NCBI GenBank assembly: GCA_002943765.1
Contig: PQWQ01000029.1
Location: 186,001-250,000 of the forward strand
Direction: 5' to 3'
Length of the DNA stretch: 64,000 nucleotides
From: Psoroptes ovis
Taxonomy: Eukaryota > Arthropoda > Arachnida > Sarcoptiformes > Psoroptidae
The notes beneath the pieces are model-generated. The model was not told the DNA's origin and did not search any database. It was given only the letters and a program-made list of their open reading frames with translations. The position numbers and the translations under genes were made by a program. Of the stretch, positions 32,527 to 45,740 are shown piece by piece; within the stretch, counting starts at the first letter, position 1, and each line of letters begins with the position of its first letter.

Positions 32527-34643
32527 ATGGATAATCAAGATAATGAATTTAAAATTTTAATCGCATCTGATTGTCATTTAGGACATGTAGCGAATCATCC
32601 GATTCGTGGTGATGATTCATTTCGATCATTTGAAGAAATGCTACAAGCAGCTGTACGTATGGATGTTGATTTTATTCTATTGGCTGGTGATTTATTTGAT
32701 TTGAATAAACCATCGGTGCAAACAATGGAACGTACAATGTCATTGATACGAAAATATTGTTTCGGTGGTGATGGTCAACAACGATTTACGATGAGAAATT
32801 ATAAAAATGCAAATTGTATTGATCCAAATTTAAAGATAAAATATCCAATATTTACTATTCATGGTAATCATGATGATCCTATCGGTATCAATGCTTCTTG
32901 TTGTTTAGATTTGTTCGCTGCTTCTGGTTTGATTAATTATTTTGGTAAACAAAATAATATCGAAGAAATTTCGATGAAACCGATCATATTCGAGAAAGGT
33001 TCGACGAAAATTATTATTTATGGATTCGGATCAATGCGTGAAGAACGTTTACATTCATTAATAGAAAATGAACGTTTCAATTATTTGATACCTGATACCG
33101 AGCATGATTCACAAGAAGAATTACGAAAATATTTCAAAATTCTGTTGGTTCATCAAAATCGTGTTCCACGACCCGGTACTAAACATTTAAATCCATATGA
33201 TTTAACATCGTTACCTGATTTCGTCGTTTGGGGTCATGAACATCGTGCTTGTAAAGAACCGGAATATTTTGAACCAAATAAATTCTTCATATTACAACCA
33301 GGCTCCACTGTAGCAACATCTCTGTGTGAAGCTGAACACGGTGACAAGTATTATTATTTGATGCGCTGTCATTTCGATCATGATCGTCAAAAACCAAAAT
33401 TTAAAATTGAACCATTTCGGCTTGAAACAATTCGACCATTCATCATTGATACAGTCGATGTTGATAATATTTTGTCCAAGAATAATTCATTGAAATCATT
33501 GAATGAAGAACAACAATTTCTTTTCTCATATTGCAAGTAAATTGATTGTAATAACATTAATTTTGAATTGAATATTAATCAAATCTTTCCATATTTCTGA
33601 TTAGGAATCAAATACAGACAATGTTGACCGAATCAAGCTTGATTGGCAGCGATAAACCACTGATTCGTTTACGAATTGAATACAGTGATAAACAATGTTT
33701 ATTTGATCGTCGTAAATTGGAATTTCATGTAAATAAAATGGTAGCCAATGGTAATGATGTCGTAAGATTTATACGCAAACGTTCGAATCATAAATCCGAT
33801 GCATCAAATCTTAATGATGATGATGATGATAATGATGATGTTTATGGTTTTATCGATGCAATGCGTGCAACATCGACAACGACTAAATATAATGTTCAAT
33901 CGATGTTAATCAAACACTTTGATGATGGTGACCATTTATCGATTATGGATGAAAGGTTTTTCACTGAAAAATTAGATTCATTTGTCAAGAAAAATCACCC
34001 GTCTTGGCTTTTGGACACCGTTCATAACCTCGAACAAGCCATACAATATTCGGTGAATAATTCACTTGATGACCGAAAACATTTTAAAATGCAAGATTTT
34101 AAAAATGAAATTCGTGAAATCAAACAGAAAATCTCCGATGACGCTGAATATAGGAAAAGATTTCAATGGATAATCAATGAACCATTCGTGGAGCGATCGA
34201 AGAAAATATTGGAGAAAAAAATATCGGCCAAAAGCGCTGTTGTTGCCAACATCAATGATGAGCGGCCAGAATCAACGAAAAAAGATTTGGATCCATTTTT
34301 TCAAGATGATATTGATATGTTCAATGATGATCACATCGCAGATGATGCCCCTGAAGATGATGATGATGTTGATCAAAAAGAGTCAAAAATAACTCGTAAA
34401 AAATCGAATAAATCAAATTCATTTTTCGATATGAGACATTTGGATGATGATCATGAAGATGATCCGATGTATGGTGCTAGTCCTAAGAAAAAACCGAAAG
34501 TAACCAACAAATCTTTGATCACCATTGAAGATTCAGATTCCGATGATCCGATTATCGAATCGAAAAAGATCTCTACTTATAAAGCGATTCCAAAGCCTCA
34601 ACCGAAGGGCAGAGGCCGCGGCCGACGCGGTCGTGGTAAATAA
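32527..34643 (+). CDS. mre11: MRE11 double-strand-break repair nuclease
   Basis: Exons 32527-33536 and 33605-34643 give 682 residues. The phosphoesterase domain shows the five metal-binding motifs in order: SDCHLGH, AGDLFD, GNHDDP, LLVHQN and VVWGHEH, followed by QPGSTVATSL. The second exon carries the capping domain (PLIRLRIEYSD...) and a RAD50-binding helical region. An acidic Asp-rich tail then ends in an Arg-Gly block (GRGRGRRGRGK), like the methylated GAR motif of animal MRE11. MRE11 forms the MRN complex with RAD50 and NBS1, resecting DNA ends and activating ATM. It converges on the MADF gene, with 74 bp between the stops. Confidence 0.96.
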
Positions 34644-34717
34644 TGAAATTTTTATCAACAAGATTTTGTCTTTCAATGTAAATATAAATAAGATGAATCA
34701 AGTTTTATTATTTTCAA

Positions 34718-36242
34718 TTATTGATCAATTAAAAATTTTTTATAAACATTATCGAATGCTTGGTCAATGCTTGATTGAAATTCTCGGGTCCATTTGGCTG
34801 TTCTCGGTACGTCTTGCAGTAATGAAAGTTTACCTCTTAAATATAAGTAAAATGGATCATTTTCTGGTTGCGATTGGTGCCGATTATCGATATTAATGGC
34901 TGTTGACATTAAAATTTCATTTTGTTTTTCCAACAATGAAATGATTGTCGATAATTGTTGTTGTGAATTGTTCAAATCGTTATATTTGAATTTTTTATTA
35001 TTGTTATTATTATGATTATTGCTGTTGTCATCATTATTGTTTGATTCATCAACTTCATCATATTCATCCAATGTATGTTTACCATTTTCAATGATCATCT
35101 TGTTTGAATTGAAATTATTATCGTGACTATTGTTGCTGTAATAAAGAATCGAATTTTTCGAGGTAATTGGCTTTTGCTGCTTTTTAACTGGTGATATTTT
35201 GGCTGATTTTGTTAATATTTTGAGATCAATCATCTGATTTTCATGCTCTGAATTATCATCATTCATATCATCTTCTTCAGGTGCAGGTGGTGAGTAAATT
35301 GTTTCACAAAAAAATTTTGGTAAATCTTCATCATCAACGATTGCACTTTCAGTGACATATTCATAACCATCATCATCATCATTATCGCCATCATCAACGA
35401 GGTTATTGGTTTCTGACTGTTTTTGTAGATCATTAATACCATCATCATCTTCCCATTGTGACTGGTCGAAATTCGATTGTAATTCATTTGAATTATCGGT
35501 TTGTTCGGATGAATCTTCTTCAGAATTTAATGTAGGTTGAATATGTTCACCCAGTTTGATTGATGTTTGACCACGTGTATTCGATTTATTGCTGATTGTT
35601 CGATGATTTGGTGATGCTAACAATGACATTGATCCATTTGATGATTTATGATGATGATTAGTGCTATTTTTATTTACAATTTGTCTTGAGATCAATGATG
35701 ATGATTGCTGCTGATGATTGTCTGATTTTAATTTTATCGTTTTCTGTTGATTGTTATTTGCAATGACTGTGTTCAAGAATGATAATTGTGATGACCATTT
35801 CCATGGTCTTGGCCTCTGGCCACTAATCGTTGATCGATTACTTAACGATATTTTTTTGAAATATTCTTTACGTAATATTTGCCATTTCCAGCGAATATCT
35901 TCGACTGAAAATTTTGAGAAAGAGAAAATTTCGAATCATTACACATGTGCATAAATAAATGGTAATTAATCATTTTAATCAGCAATTTATACCTGGTATT
36001 GATAATTCTTGTGCAATCTGTTCAAATGCAATTGAACGTGCCATACTGATTGAATATTGTGGATGATTTCTGTCCCAAATTAGCTCAAATTTTTTAATCA
36101 TTCCAATCATTGAAAGCAATTCATCGACAGTGAATTGATGTCGATTTGTTGATGCTGTGGATGATGTTTGATGCTGCATTTGATGATTGTTTTGATTTTG
36201 ATATTGATTATTATTATTGTCTTCTAATTCAATGTCCATCAT
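34718..36242 (-). CDS. MADF-BESS domain transcription regulator
   Basis: Exons 35993-36242 and 34718-35904 (minus) give 478 residues. The MADF (Myb/SANT-like) domain, about residues 45-110, is split by the intron: FELIWDRNHPQYSISMARSI, IAQELSIP then VEDIRWKWQILRKEYFKKI. A long Asp/Asn/Ser/Gln linker follows. The C-terminal DPFYLYLRGKLSLL...AKWTREFQSSIDQAF resembles a BESS protein-interaction motif. Adf-1/Dip3-type proteins bind DNA through MADF and self-associate through BESS. These families are large in arthropods, so no orthologue is named. The start is the first of two adjacent ATGs. Confidence 0.8.
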
Positions 36243-37026
36243 TGGTGGCCACTGACTACTTTTTGAAAATTTGGAATCGAATTAAATCGAATCAAAAATT
36301 TCGAGCAAAAAACAAATCGAATCAAAATAACATGTAAGCTTATGGCTTATGGATAGGAGATGCTGTAATTGTTATATGGTGGTAATAATGATGAGGTGGT
36401 TGGTTGGTTTAATACTGTTGGCGGTGGCGATGGTGGGAGAAGAGATACTTTTGAATACAGAGATAGAGAGAGGAGAAAAAGCAGGAAAAAGTTGGTGGGA
36501 TGAAAAAATACGATGAAATAATAGGAGAAAAACACTAAAATATTGTTTTACAGTGGCGGTTGGAGAGGTTTGGTGAACACGATCGATTGCCACCACCACC
36601 GCCACCACCATCATCATCGCCGCCACCACCACCACCACCGCCATCATTGGGCTGTGGTTTTTGTAAAAATTCACATATACTCCATGTTTCACCCCGTCGT
36701 TTGAGAATGATTAGGTCTCAACCATTATTTGGTTTATAAATAATAAACTAAATGATCCAATATTATTCCAAATTTTAAAGCGGCCAAAAATCTGTCCTTT
36801 TAAAATTTAAATTAATTTTTAAATACCCCGAAAGGTGTTTAAAAGGCCAAAAAGAAAAAAACAAAGAGGGAAGTTTTCCGGGAACACATTAGTCAGCTGA
36901 CGGAAAATTTCTGGAAATCATAGAAAAAACAGCTGTTTTTAAAGCTGACGTTGGCATGCAAAATTTTGAAACTTTTATTTTTAAAAATAAATAAAAAAAT
37001 TCAAAGAATAATTCAATTCAGTGAAA
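36243..37026. other. Divergent interval, MADF gene to SPCS1
   Basis: About 780 bp, no gene. It contains a GA-rich tract (36441-36490) and a purine/pyrimidine-biased (CCA)n/(GCC)n microsatellite at 36590-36641 with high GC for this window. Confidence 0.5.
36590..36641. repeat. CCA/GCC trinucleotide microsatellite
   Basis: Runs of CCACCACCGCCACCACCA with interspersed TCATCATCG. Open frames through it are repeat artefacts. Confidence 0.7.
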
Positions 37027-37595
37027 ATGTTTGAAGAATATACTAAATCACTGTATATGGTACGTTTGAAAATATCTTAAAATTTTAAAATTCATTGATT
37101 TAATTTGATTCTAATATTTAATTCAAGGATTTCGATGGCCAAAGACGTGCCGAATCTTATTTTGAAAGAATTGTCATACTTTCCAGTGTAAGTGTTTTTG
37201 TGTTTAGGTCAACTTTTTGATTGATATTCTAAGACCTTACTTTGTAAATTCGCACAGATTATTGGTTTGATCGTCGGTTATGTGTATCAACAAATATCAT
37301 TATCCATAATTATACTGGGCATCGGTTTTGTACTATCACTATTGGTAAATATATCTAATGATTAATGTTTGAAAATTAATATTTTCCCCTTGAATTCCAA
37401 TAGATAACCATTCCACCATGGCCAATGTATCGTCGTTGTCCGTTGAAATGGCAAAAACACGATCCATCAATGTTTGATGATTATGTTGCAGCAAATGAAA
37501 ATTGTCAACATCATCATCAACAGCAGCAGCAGGTGCAACAAACTGAATCTGCAACAACTACGACCAGCAGCAAAAAAAGTTCAAAGAACAAATAA
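37027..37595 (+). CDS. SPCS1: Signal peptidase complex subunit 1 (SPC12)
   Basis: Four small exons, 37027-37059, 37128-37187, 37258-37344 and 37404-37595, give 123 residues (human about 102). Conserved text: DFDGQRRAESYFERIVILS, two membrane segments separated by a tight turn (IIGLIVGYVYQQ and IIILGIGFVLSLL), then ITIPPWPMYRRCPLKWQKH. SPCS1 is a non-catalytic ER membrane subunit of the complex that removes signal peptides. A His/Gln-rich tail ending KKSSKNK extends beyond the usual length. No single frame here passes 75 codons, so the gene only appears when the exons are joined. Confidence 0.92.
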
Positions 37596-38647
37596 GAAAT
37601 AAACAATATTTTAAATTTATTTAATTAATTATGAGCCAATTAATTAAGAAATTTTTAATTGTTTTTAAAGAAAATAATAAAAACATCTTAAAATTTGATT
37701 ATAAACAAAACATACGGCAATGGCAATGACATTGTGACCATAACTGTGGCCATAACCGATGTGTTTTTTTAACCGTGTTTAAATGTTGCAATTTTTCCTT
37801 TTAAATAAACGTAATAGGCGCATATACATGCTTTGGATGTGTTGCATGCATATGCATATGATATGTACACGCGTATATATCAAGCGTCATGAGCATATTT
37901 TCTATCTATTTACAAAATTTAAAGTTTTAATTCATAATTTTAAAATTCAATTTCATAATTTTAAAATTCAATTTCATAATTTTATAATCTAAAATTTCAT
38001 TGAAAACTACGAAAATTAACTTTAAAACTACGAATTAAAACTTGAAACTCTGTTATTATTTTCACTGTATGCACACACACATATAAAAAAAACATCATAA
38101 ATAAATGAATGAATTTTGAAATATTAATAACATTCCATTTTGTTATGTTTATTTATTTATTATTTTTGATTGCGTGTTTTCTCTTTGAGGTTTTCAATGT
38201 TTATTTGTTTGTTTGTTTGTTTTCAATGTTTTTCATTATAATTGAAATTAATCAAAATCAATATTTTCCATTTGATTCAATTCGAATATCTTGTTACATT
38301 CTAAAAACGATTTGATTGATTGATTTCTATAGCCTCAACTACGATTGATCATTGATTGATTAGGTGCAATATAACAGATTCATCATCATTTTTGATCAAT
38401 TAACATCTTAATTTGTGCAAAAAGACTAAATACCAAAGGATTCAAATTCAACCGAAGAAAATTCAAGTTTTCTTTCAGTGCCTTAGCATATTTGAGATTC
38501 TGTTAAGATCGAATGATGATTGTTCGAATTGTTCAAGTTGAAAGGTAAGTTTTTTACATTGTTTTCGGTCTAAAAAGTTCCAATTATTGGATTAAAAGGC
38601 TTAATTGATCCATGTCTGATATTTTCAAATTTTTCAGATAGTTAAAA
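37596..38647. other. Intergenic: SPCS1 3' side and IRS 5' region
   Basis: About 1 kb with one family 2 foldback element (37911-38055) and AT-rich simple sequence. The IRS 5' UTR appears spliced: a donor GTAAGT at 38544 after TTGAAAG, and an acceptor TTTTTCAG ending at 38638. Confidence 0.5.
37911..38055. mobile_element. AT-rich foldback element, copy 4 (family 2)
   Basis: Left arm AAATTTAAAGTTTTAATTCA, right arm GAATTAAAACTTGAAACTCT. A tandem ATTTTAAAATTCAATTTCAT unit is duplicated inside the left arm. Confidence 0.7.
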
Positions 38648-41600
38648 ATGAATTCGGTCGATGAACAACAACAACAACAGCGTCAGCAGCAGCAACAACA
38701 ACAAATTTGGAGCTTGAATAATGCCATATTATTCAATGAAAATGTCCGTAAATGTGGATATATGAAAAAATTAAAGGTTAGTGTTATTTTTTATTCGAGG
38801 CTTTTTTTCAAAATTGAAAATAATTCAATTCCATTAAACATTAGACCAATAAACGAAGATATTTTGTATTGAGTCTGAATTCACTATCCACCTTGAGTAA
38901 AGCAACGTTATCAGTGTATGAAAATGAGAAAAAATATCGTGAAAAAGGTCAACCAAAGCGAATAATATTGTTGGTCGATTGTTTTGCCATTGCACGTATA
39001 CCGGATCAAAAACGTTTCGTTCTAGGTATCTATACCCGAACCGATCTATTAGCAACTGTTTGTGATGATGAAAAACATATGAATGATTGGTTGAAAGCCA
39101 TTCGGTCGATATTGTATCGTACACCCGAGTATCAAAGTCGTTCATTGAAAGATTTTCGTAAGTATTTCTTTGATTATTCATATCTAATATCACTTATCCA
39201 TATCTGTATCCATTGATTAGATTTCATATGGCAAGGTTGTGTGAATCGTGTTGAAGGTGCATTACCAAAATCATTGCTTGGCACATATCGTTTTTGTTTG
39301 ATGCCAACAATTCTGTATTTCATACGAGTCGAATCAACAAATTCAAATACGAATACGCAAACATCGAATAATGGTCAAATGAATCGTTATGAATTTCCCT
39401 TGTCAATCATACATCGTTGTGGTCATAAAGATAAAACTTTTTATTTAAATATTGGCCGCCTCTCAGAACTGGGTGCCGGTGAATGTTGGGTACAGACCGA
39501 TGATCAAACAATTGCCGAACATATGCATGCACAGATATCATCGTTTTGGGTTAAAAATAAAAAATCCAAATCGAATGAAGATGGTAAAAGTTCGAATACG
39601 AACAATAATAGCATTGCAACAACACCAGAAGAATATGTTCCATCATCATCATCATCGTCATCATTGTTTCGGCCAAGAAGTTCATCGACATCGAATGCAA
39701 TCGATGCAAATCAATTCATGATGCATCAATTATTACCTGCTGCTGCTGCAGCAGCTTTACAATATCATCATCCGCCACCACCACATTATATTCATTATCT
39801 TCCTTATCAACAACAGTCTCATACATTAGTCAATAATCGTAATAGTATGCCGATAGCGGCCACAAGTAGTACATCATCACAATCACCAGCTCATTCACGT
39901 GAACGATTGCATTCATGTTCATCATCAACAGGTGGTGGTGGTGGTGGAGGTGCTGGTAGTGTTCGATCACATACAGCAAGCGATTGTAGTAATGAAGATT
40001 TATCATCGCAAGGACATTATGTTACGGCCAATTCTGGCCACAACATGACCACTGCTGCCCCCATAAGTACAATGTTTCCACCACCATGGAACATTCATCA
40101 TCTATGTCATCATCATCAACCACATAGCCATCATTCTTCAATTGATCATAGTCATTCTTCACAACATTTTTCATCATCACAAAGTTCATTTTATTTGAAC
40201 AATTTATTTGCTCAATCTTCTAGGTAATAATTATCAGACTTAATTATTTTTATAATTATTATCATTTAACTTGTTTTCGAATTTCAAAAACAGTTCATTT
40301 ACCGGTGCTACAGTCAATAATCCAGTCACATCATCAACTTCATCATTATCAACCGAAATGGATAATCAAGATCAACATCATTTCAATAATATGTTTAGTC
40401 CGATCAATATATTGGATGTGCAGCCAAGTGCTTCGAACAATCAAGATAATAATGCTGATATTGGTTATGCTGCTGATTATGATCTATATCCATCACACAT
40501 ACCTTTAGCATCATCTTCGTCATCGCAAGCTTGCCCGAAATGTCTTCAAATGTATTATATGCATTTTTTACAACAGCAGCAGCAACAACAACAGCATCAT
40601 CAGCATCATCAAACATCGCATCAATCACCGATAACATCACCAAAATGTCATTGTTCAACATGTTTAATGAACATATGTCATGAATCAACAAGTTCATTGT
40701 CATCATCGTTATCATCTTCGAATGTTAACTTTATCCCTAGCAACAATAATAGTAATAATACGAACAATAATAGTGTACAAACCACTGGACAAAGTCATCA
40801 TTATTTACCAACAATACCGGCTGGTGAACCATCGGATTATGTGCCAATGAAACCGATTAATGCTCACGATTCGAATGATAATACAAATGTACTTGATGAA
40901 GAAACGAATGATGATGATCGAATTTCAAAGGTCAAAACAATCGATAATGATGACAATAATAAGAATGATGATGATGATGATGAAAATTGTTATCTTCATA
41001 TGTCACCATTAGCCGTTAGTAATGCAATGATTCAATCAGCATCGAATAGTGTATCCGATAGTATTGAATTTAAATTGAAGAAAAAAGATTCGATCGCTGA
41101 AGATGATCAAAATGATGATGATAAAATCACCAAAATGCGTACGACAATTAACACCAGCGAATCGAATGATGATACAATTTTCAATGGTTTAACTCGTGCA
41201 TATTCAACCGGTAGCAAACCGCAACCTTTGGCACCATCGATTGGAACACAATGCAGCAATAATCAACCAGATGTAACGATTCAAACAAATATGGGAACGG
41301 AAAATGCGGCAAATAGACAGCAATCCATCACTGCTTCGATAGCTAGTCAACATATACGAACTCGTGCATCATCGACCGGTAGTCATGGAATGAAATTTCG
41401 TGCATTTCTCATCTCCAAACGTCGTAATAAAATGTCAAACATTGTTGTTTCGAATCAACAACAACAACAAAAAATGCCCACTTGTCAATATAATGATAAT
41501 CAATATGGTTGTCATTGGCCAATCACAACCGATACTGCTTCCAGTTCTTGTTGTTCATTGCTCGAAGAAAATCAACACGCGAACAAATCGAATAAAGCAG

Positions 41601-42898
41601 CTAGTGCACCGATACTTTCATCATTAATACAGCCAAGAGTTCGAAGCCTAACACTAGGGTCAAAACCTGTCGGTCTTCGTTTACATAATCTTTTTAAAAA
41701 TAAATCTACGAACATAGCGACGAATTCAATCAATCCAATGTTACAATGTCCAGCGTCGACACAATTACAGCCTGATATTCTTGGTAATATTTACAGTAAT
41801 TCAATGTTACTATCATGTGGTTGTGCACATCATCATTTCCATAATCCTTATGCTCATCATATTGGACATTCTCATGCTCAAATGCCGTTATGCTCATCGA
41901 CATCAGCAATGACAACATCACAAACAATGCCATCACAATTGAATGCAAATCATCCTTTGCCTGTATCGTTTTTGCCCGAAGAAGGTGATTTGATGGAAAT
42001 TGATTATTCTGCGAATAACAAGGGGAAAGATCATCGATCTTCGCAGAAAATTCATTCTCATCATGGTCATGGCCATGGTCACGGTCATCATCACAGTCAT
42101 CATCATCATCCGCATCATGTCAAGCAATCGAATGAGTCAGATTCGGCGGAAAAAGATAAACAAACGAATGAGCAAGCCGAGACCCAATCAATCGCCAGTA
42201 ATAATAATAACAATGATGATGATTCCGTGGATAATCACAATACATTAGCCCATAAATTACAGAATTCCTTGGTGATTAATGATGAAGGCGATGATGATGA
42301 TGAGGATGATGATGCATATATGATGTTTAAACCTGGATCCAATGATAATGATGATCGAAAGCATTCGAAATCATTATCGAATTCAACATCGACAACAGCA
42401 CCATTGGCTATGAATGAAATATTAAGCGATGAAGATGATCAACAACAGCATCGCCATCAAAATGATGATGAAGAATCACTGTATGTATTGTTATCACCGA
42501 ATCATCAATGCAATTCACCATCTTCGAATCATGATAATAAAACTATTGATAATAAAGATAATTCGAAAAAGAAATCCAGTGCAAAAAAATTGAAATCATT
42601 TGCCATTCGTTCATTATATTCATCGATTACTTCAAGTTCTGGCGGCAGCAATAATGGTGATGGTGGATTAAAGTTTAGTATTAAAAGAAGTATAAGTAAT
42701 ATCAGTAGTAATGATAGTAATAAAAATTTTCGAATTAATCGAAGAAATACAAAATCTGAATCATCTAATTATGATCAACATCAAAAATCATCATCAAAAT
42801 CATCACCATCACCAACACCCGCAAATATATTATCATCAACGACAACAACGGCAACATCAAGAACAACACCGACACCACCGCCGACTATCACCACATAA
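38648..42898 (+). CDS. chico: Insulin receptor substrate (PH + PTB adaptor; chico/IRS)
   Basis: Exons 38648-38776, 38845-39157, 39221-40223 and 40294-42898 give 1349 residues. The PH domain begins VRKCGYMKKLK-TNKRRYFVLS, with YENEKKYREKGQPKR and IYTRTDLLATVCDDEK as in IRS proteins. The PTB domain follows: KSLLGTYRFCLMPTILYFIRVES, RCGHKDKTFYLNIGRLSELGAGECWVQTDDQTIAEHMH. The long tail has two YXXM sites for PI3-kinase SH2 domains, YVPM (40838-40849, after PSD) and YLHM (40991-41002), plus further Tyr sites (YMMF, YVLL). It couples the insulin/IGF receptor to PI3K and growth control. The rest is Asn/Asp/His/Ser repeats. The tail's real coding status is supported by phase continuity and the YXXM sites. 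Confidence 0.92.
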
Positions 42899-43337
42899 TT
42901 ATTTTTGTTTTTGCTTTAAACGACCTGCGAACATGGCCACTTACCACTTTTCGGGTTTGTTCATTTTGTGTTCGAATCATCAAAAATTGATTCGAATTCG
43001 ATTTACATCACCTTAAATGGTCAGGTTAATCAAAATTCAGCAAAATAAAACAAGTTATTCACAGGTTCAAAGTGAAAGTCTGATGAAATTGTGATGATGA
43101 TGATGGCCTAAACCAGTCATTTTCAGCCAGTCAATCAACTTTCGATAAATTGTATGTAGGGTTATTACCTACGAAAATTCTGTATGATGATTACTTCCAT
43201 ACCTTTGTGTGATAATGTACCTTTGAAATTTGATTTTTGATATTTTTTCGAAATCATTTTCGAATTCTTACCAATCGACAACATCATCACTTAGCCAAAA
43301 ATTTTTTCGTTTATTCAGATAATTTCTAAAACTCAAA
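42899..43337. other. Intergenic spacer, IRS to the triple-MATH gene
   Basis: About 440 bp with the IRS 3' end and the upstream region of the next gene. A TTATTCAG just before the ATG could be a 5' UTR splice acceptor. Nothing else seen. Confidence 0.45.
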
Positions 43338-45528
43338 ATGTATGAATTGTTCATTGCATTATTATCATTATCATTATTATCATCGAATTGTATTGATGGA
43401 CATTTTCATGAAACATTTCCAAAAAGTTATGGCCATATTCAACAATTGCAGCCATCATCCACTTTGAATATTTCATCATTGGATGTACCAGCGGATGATA
43501 ATGATGAATATGTAACACCGATTCCTGATTCATTTGAATCAATAGCCACCACCACCATCGCCACCATTAGCCCTGATGAATCTTTAGTCGAAAATGATGC
43601 AAAACACTTTGCTGGTCAAAGGTCAAAAATAATGCAATATGTATGGACTGTTCATAATTTTACTAGTATTCTCGATTCGGATGAAGAATTGATATTTTCA
43701 CCAAGATTTTATCTTAGCGAACCTGGTTATCGGCTACAAATGCTGTTGATAAAAAATACAACCTATTCGGATATGATCTCTTATCTTGGTCTATTTTTTC
43801 GTATCGTTGCCGGTGATTATGATTCCCATGTTGAATGGCCATATAAATATCGTACAGTGCTGTCCGTTTTGAAACATGAAGAATTAGATAAATGGAGCGA
43901 TAAAACAACATTGAATAATGGCACAATGGACATTAACAACAATGAAATTGTTACCAAATATAATTATACTGTCATACCGAATTTAGATGAATGTCGATTA
44001 CGGTCAGCATTTTTAAGACCAAATTCTGATATTGAATATAGTTCGAATACCGATGGTTGTGGTAATCGTCGCCATATTCCTTTGAACGTACTGAAATCTG
44101 ATCAATATCTTAAAAATGATACATTAATATTGTTATTGACAGTTTATTCCGCCAATGATAATGATGGTGAAGAGAAAACATTCCATAAAGCATCGATGTC
44201 AATGCGTTATAATGAGCTGGTATCGAATTATTTATGGACAATCGAGCAATTTAATGAGAAAAAAAATGAATCCGTTTCGAATGGTAAAGTGGTCATATTG
44301 AATTCGGAACCATTTTATACTCATCCAAATGGTTATTTAATTCAATTGTTTTTAACCCTACTGCCTAAACGTAGTGCATTCGCTATTTCTTTAGCATTTG
44401 TACAAGGTGATCATGATCGTTATCTTCAATGGCCATTCCCGTATCCATTCGAAATGGCAATCGTTGACCAGAGTCCAGGTAAATGTTTCGCATTCAAAGA
44501 TTCATTAATTTTTATTTATTTATTTTATTTTCTCGAAAGATTATTGGAAACGAGATTTGACCATAAAAGTAAAGCCATCGAAAAGTGATTGTGGTATCGA
44601 ACCATTCAGTCAACCTGGGCCACAACCAGAATTTTGTTTCCTGACCATTCAATCGCTTCAAGTTTTATCATTAACTCATTATAATTTTCTTTCGAATGAT
44701 ACATTGAAAATACGTTTCACAACCAGATTCGAACGCTATTCATCTCGCCAGCGTTCATCAATTCTTTTGCGTAATAATCGTTTAGTATCCGAATTCAATT
44801 GGCTTATACCTGGTCTGGTAGCACGTTTTCAACGTTATATTGGTGAACATAACAATAACCCTAGTTCAGTGGTTTCGAATCCGAATGAAACATCACCAAA
44901 CATGCTTAAAACTCATCGATTTGTTAGTGATGAATTCTACACGAATGGTCAAGGATATCTTTGTCAATTAGTTTTGACAGTATCTGTACGTAATTTACGT
45001 CTGCCATCGAATCGAACATTTTTGTATGAGCAGCAACAGCAACAGCAGCAATCTCAACAGCAACAAGTTCTGTTGTTTAGTCTTGAATTGGTAATCATTG
45101 AAGGTGAATATGATCGATTTTTGGAATGGCCATTCAGCAATGCTTATGAATTGTCAATTGTTGGCTATAAAAATTTCATCGATAATAACAACAGCACAAA
45201 TGATCATCAACAACAGTTATATTTCGATAAAACAACCGAATCACAAATGATATCTTCGAATTCAAAACTAATAGTTCCACTTGTACAAATCGAAAATGGT
45301 CTCTGTTCACGTGAATCATTTCAAAAACCAATCAAACAAAATCCACCATGTGGTATTAAAGAATTTGTACAAATGGATCTATCATCATCAACTGGTATCG
45401 ATGATGAACCGATGAAACCAAAAGCAAAAGAACTGAAAAATGAAGATCAAACTCGAACCAATTATGAATTAGGTTCGTTAAGTAAAAGTGATGAAGATCT
45501 TCATTTACGTGTACGAATATATTTGTAA
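43338..45528 (+). CDS. Secreted protein with three MATH (TRAF-C-like) domains
   Basis: Exons 43338-44478 and 44540-45528 give 709 residues. Residues 1-20 form a signal peptide (MYELFIALLSLSLLSSNCID). Three MATH-type repeats follow. The first has YVWTVHNFTS, FSPRFYLSEPGYRLQMLL and GLFFRIVAGDYDSHVEWPY. The second has YLWTIEQFN, PFYTHPNGYLIQLFLTLL and LAFVQGDHDRYLQWPFPYP. The third has FNWLIPGL, EFYTNGQGYLCQLVLTVS and ELVIIEGEYDRFLEWPFSN. The sequence GxYDxxLxWPF in each is the TRAF/MATH signature. Secreted MATH domains are otherwise best known from meprins, but no astacin protease domain is present. Several NXT/S sequons and Cys pairs suit an extracellular protein. There is no membrane anchor at the C-terminus. 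Function unknown. Confidence 0.8.
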
Positions 45529-45740
45529 ATTAATTAATTAATGAAATTTTTTTCACAAATAATTTTTGTTTCTGGTCAAAATTTGAATGTGAAATTTGTG
45601 TTTAATTCAAAATCAATTGAAAATTTATTGAATAATTGAATATCATTATTAATCATAATATTAAAAATCATTGTATTCAATGAATGATGATACGTTCTTC
45701 TCCTCTTTTCGTAAGTCAATTTAATACCTAGGAACCTTGT

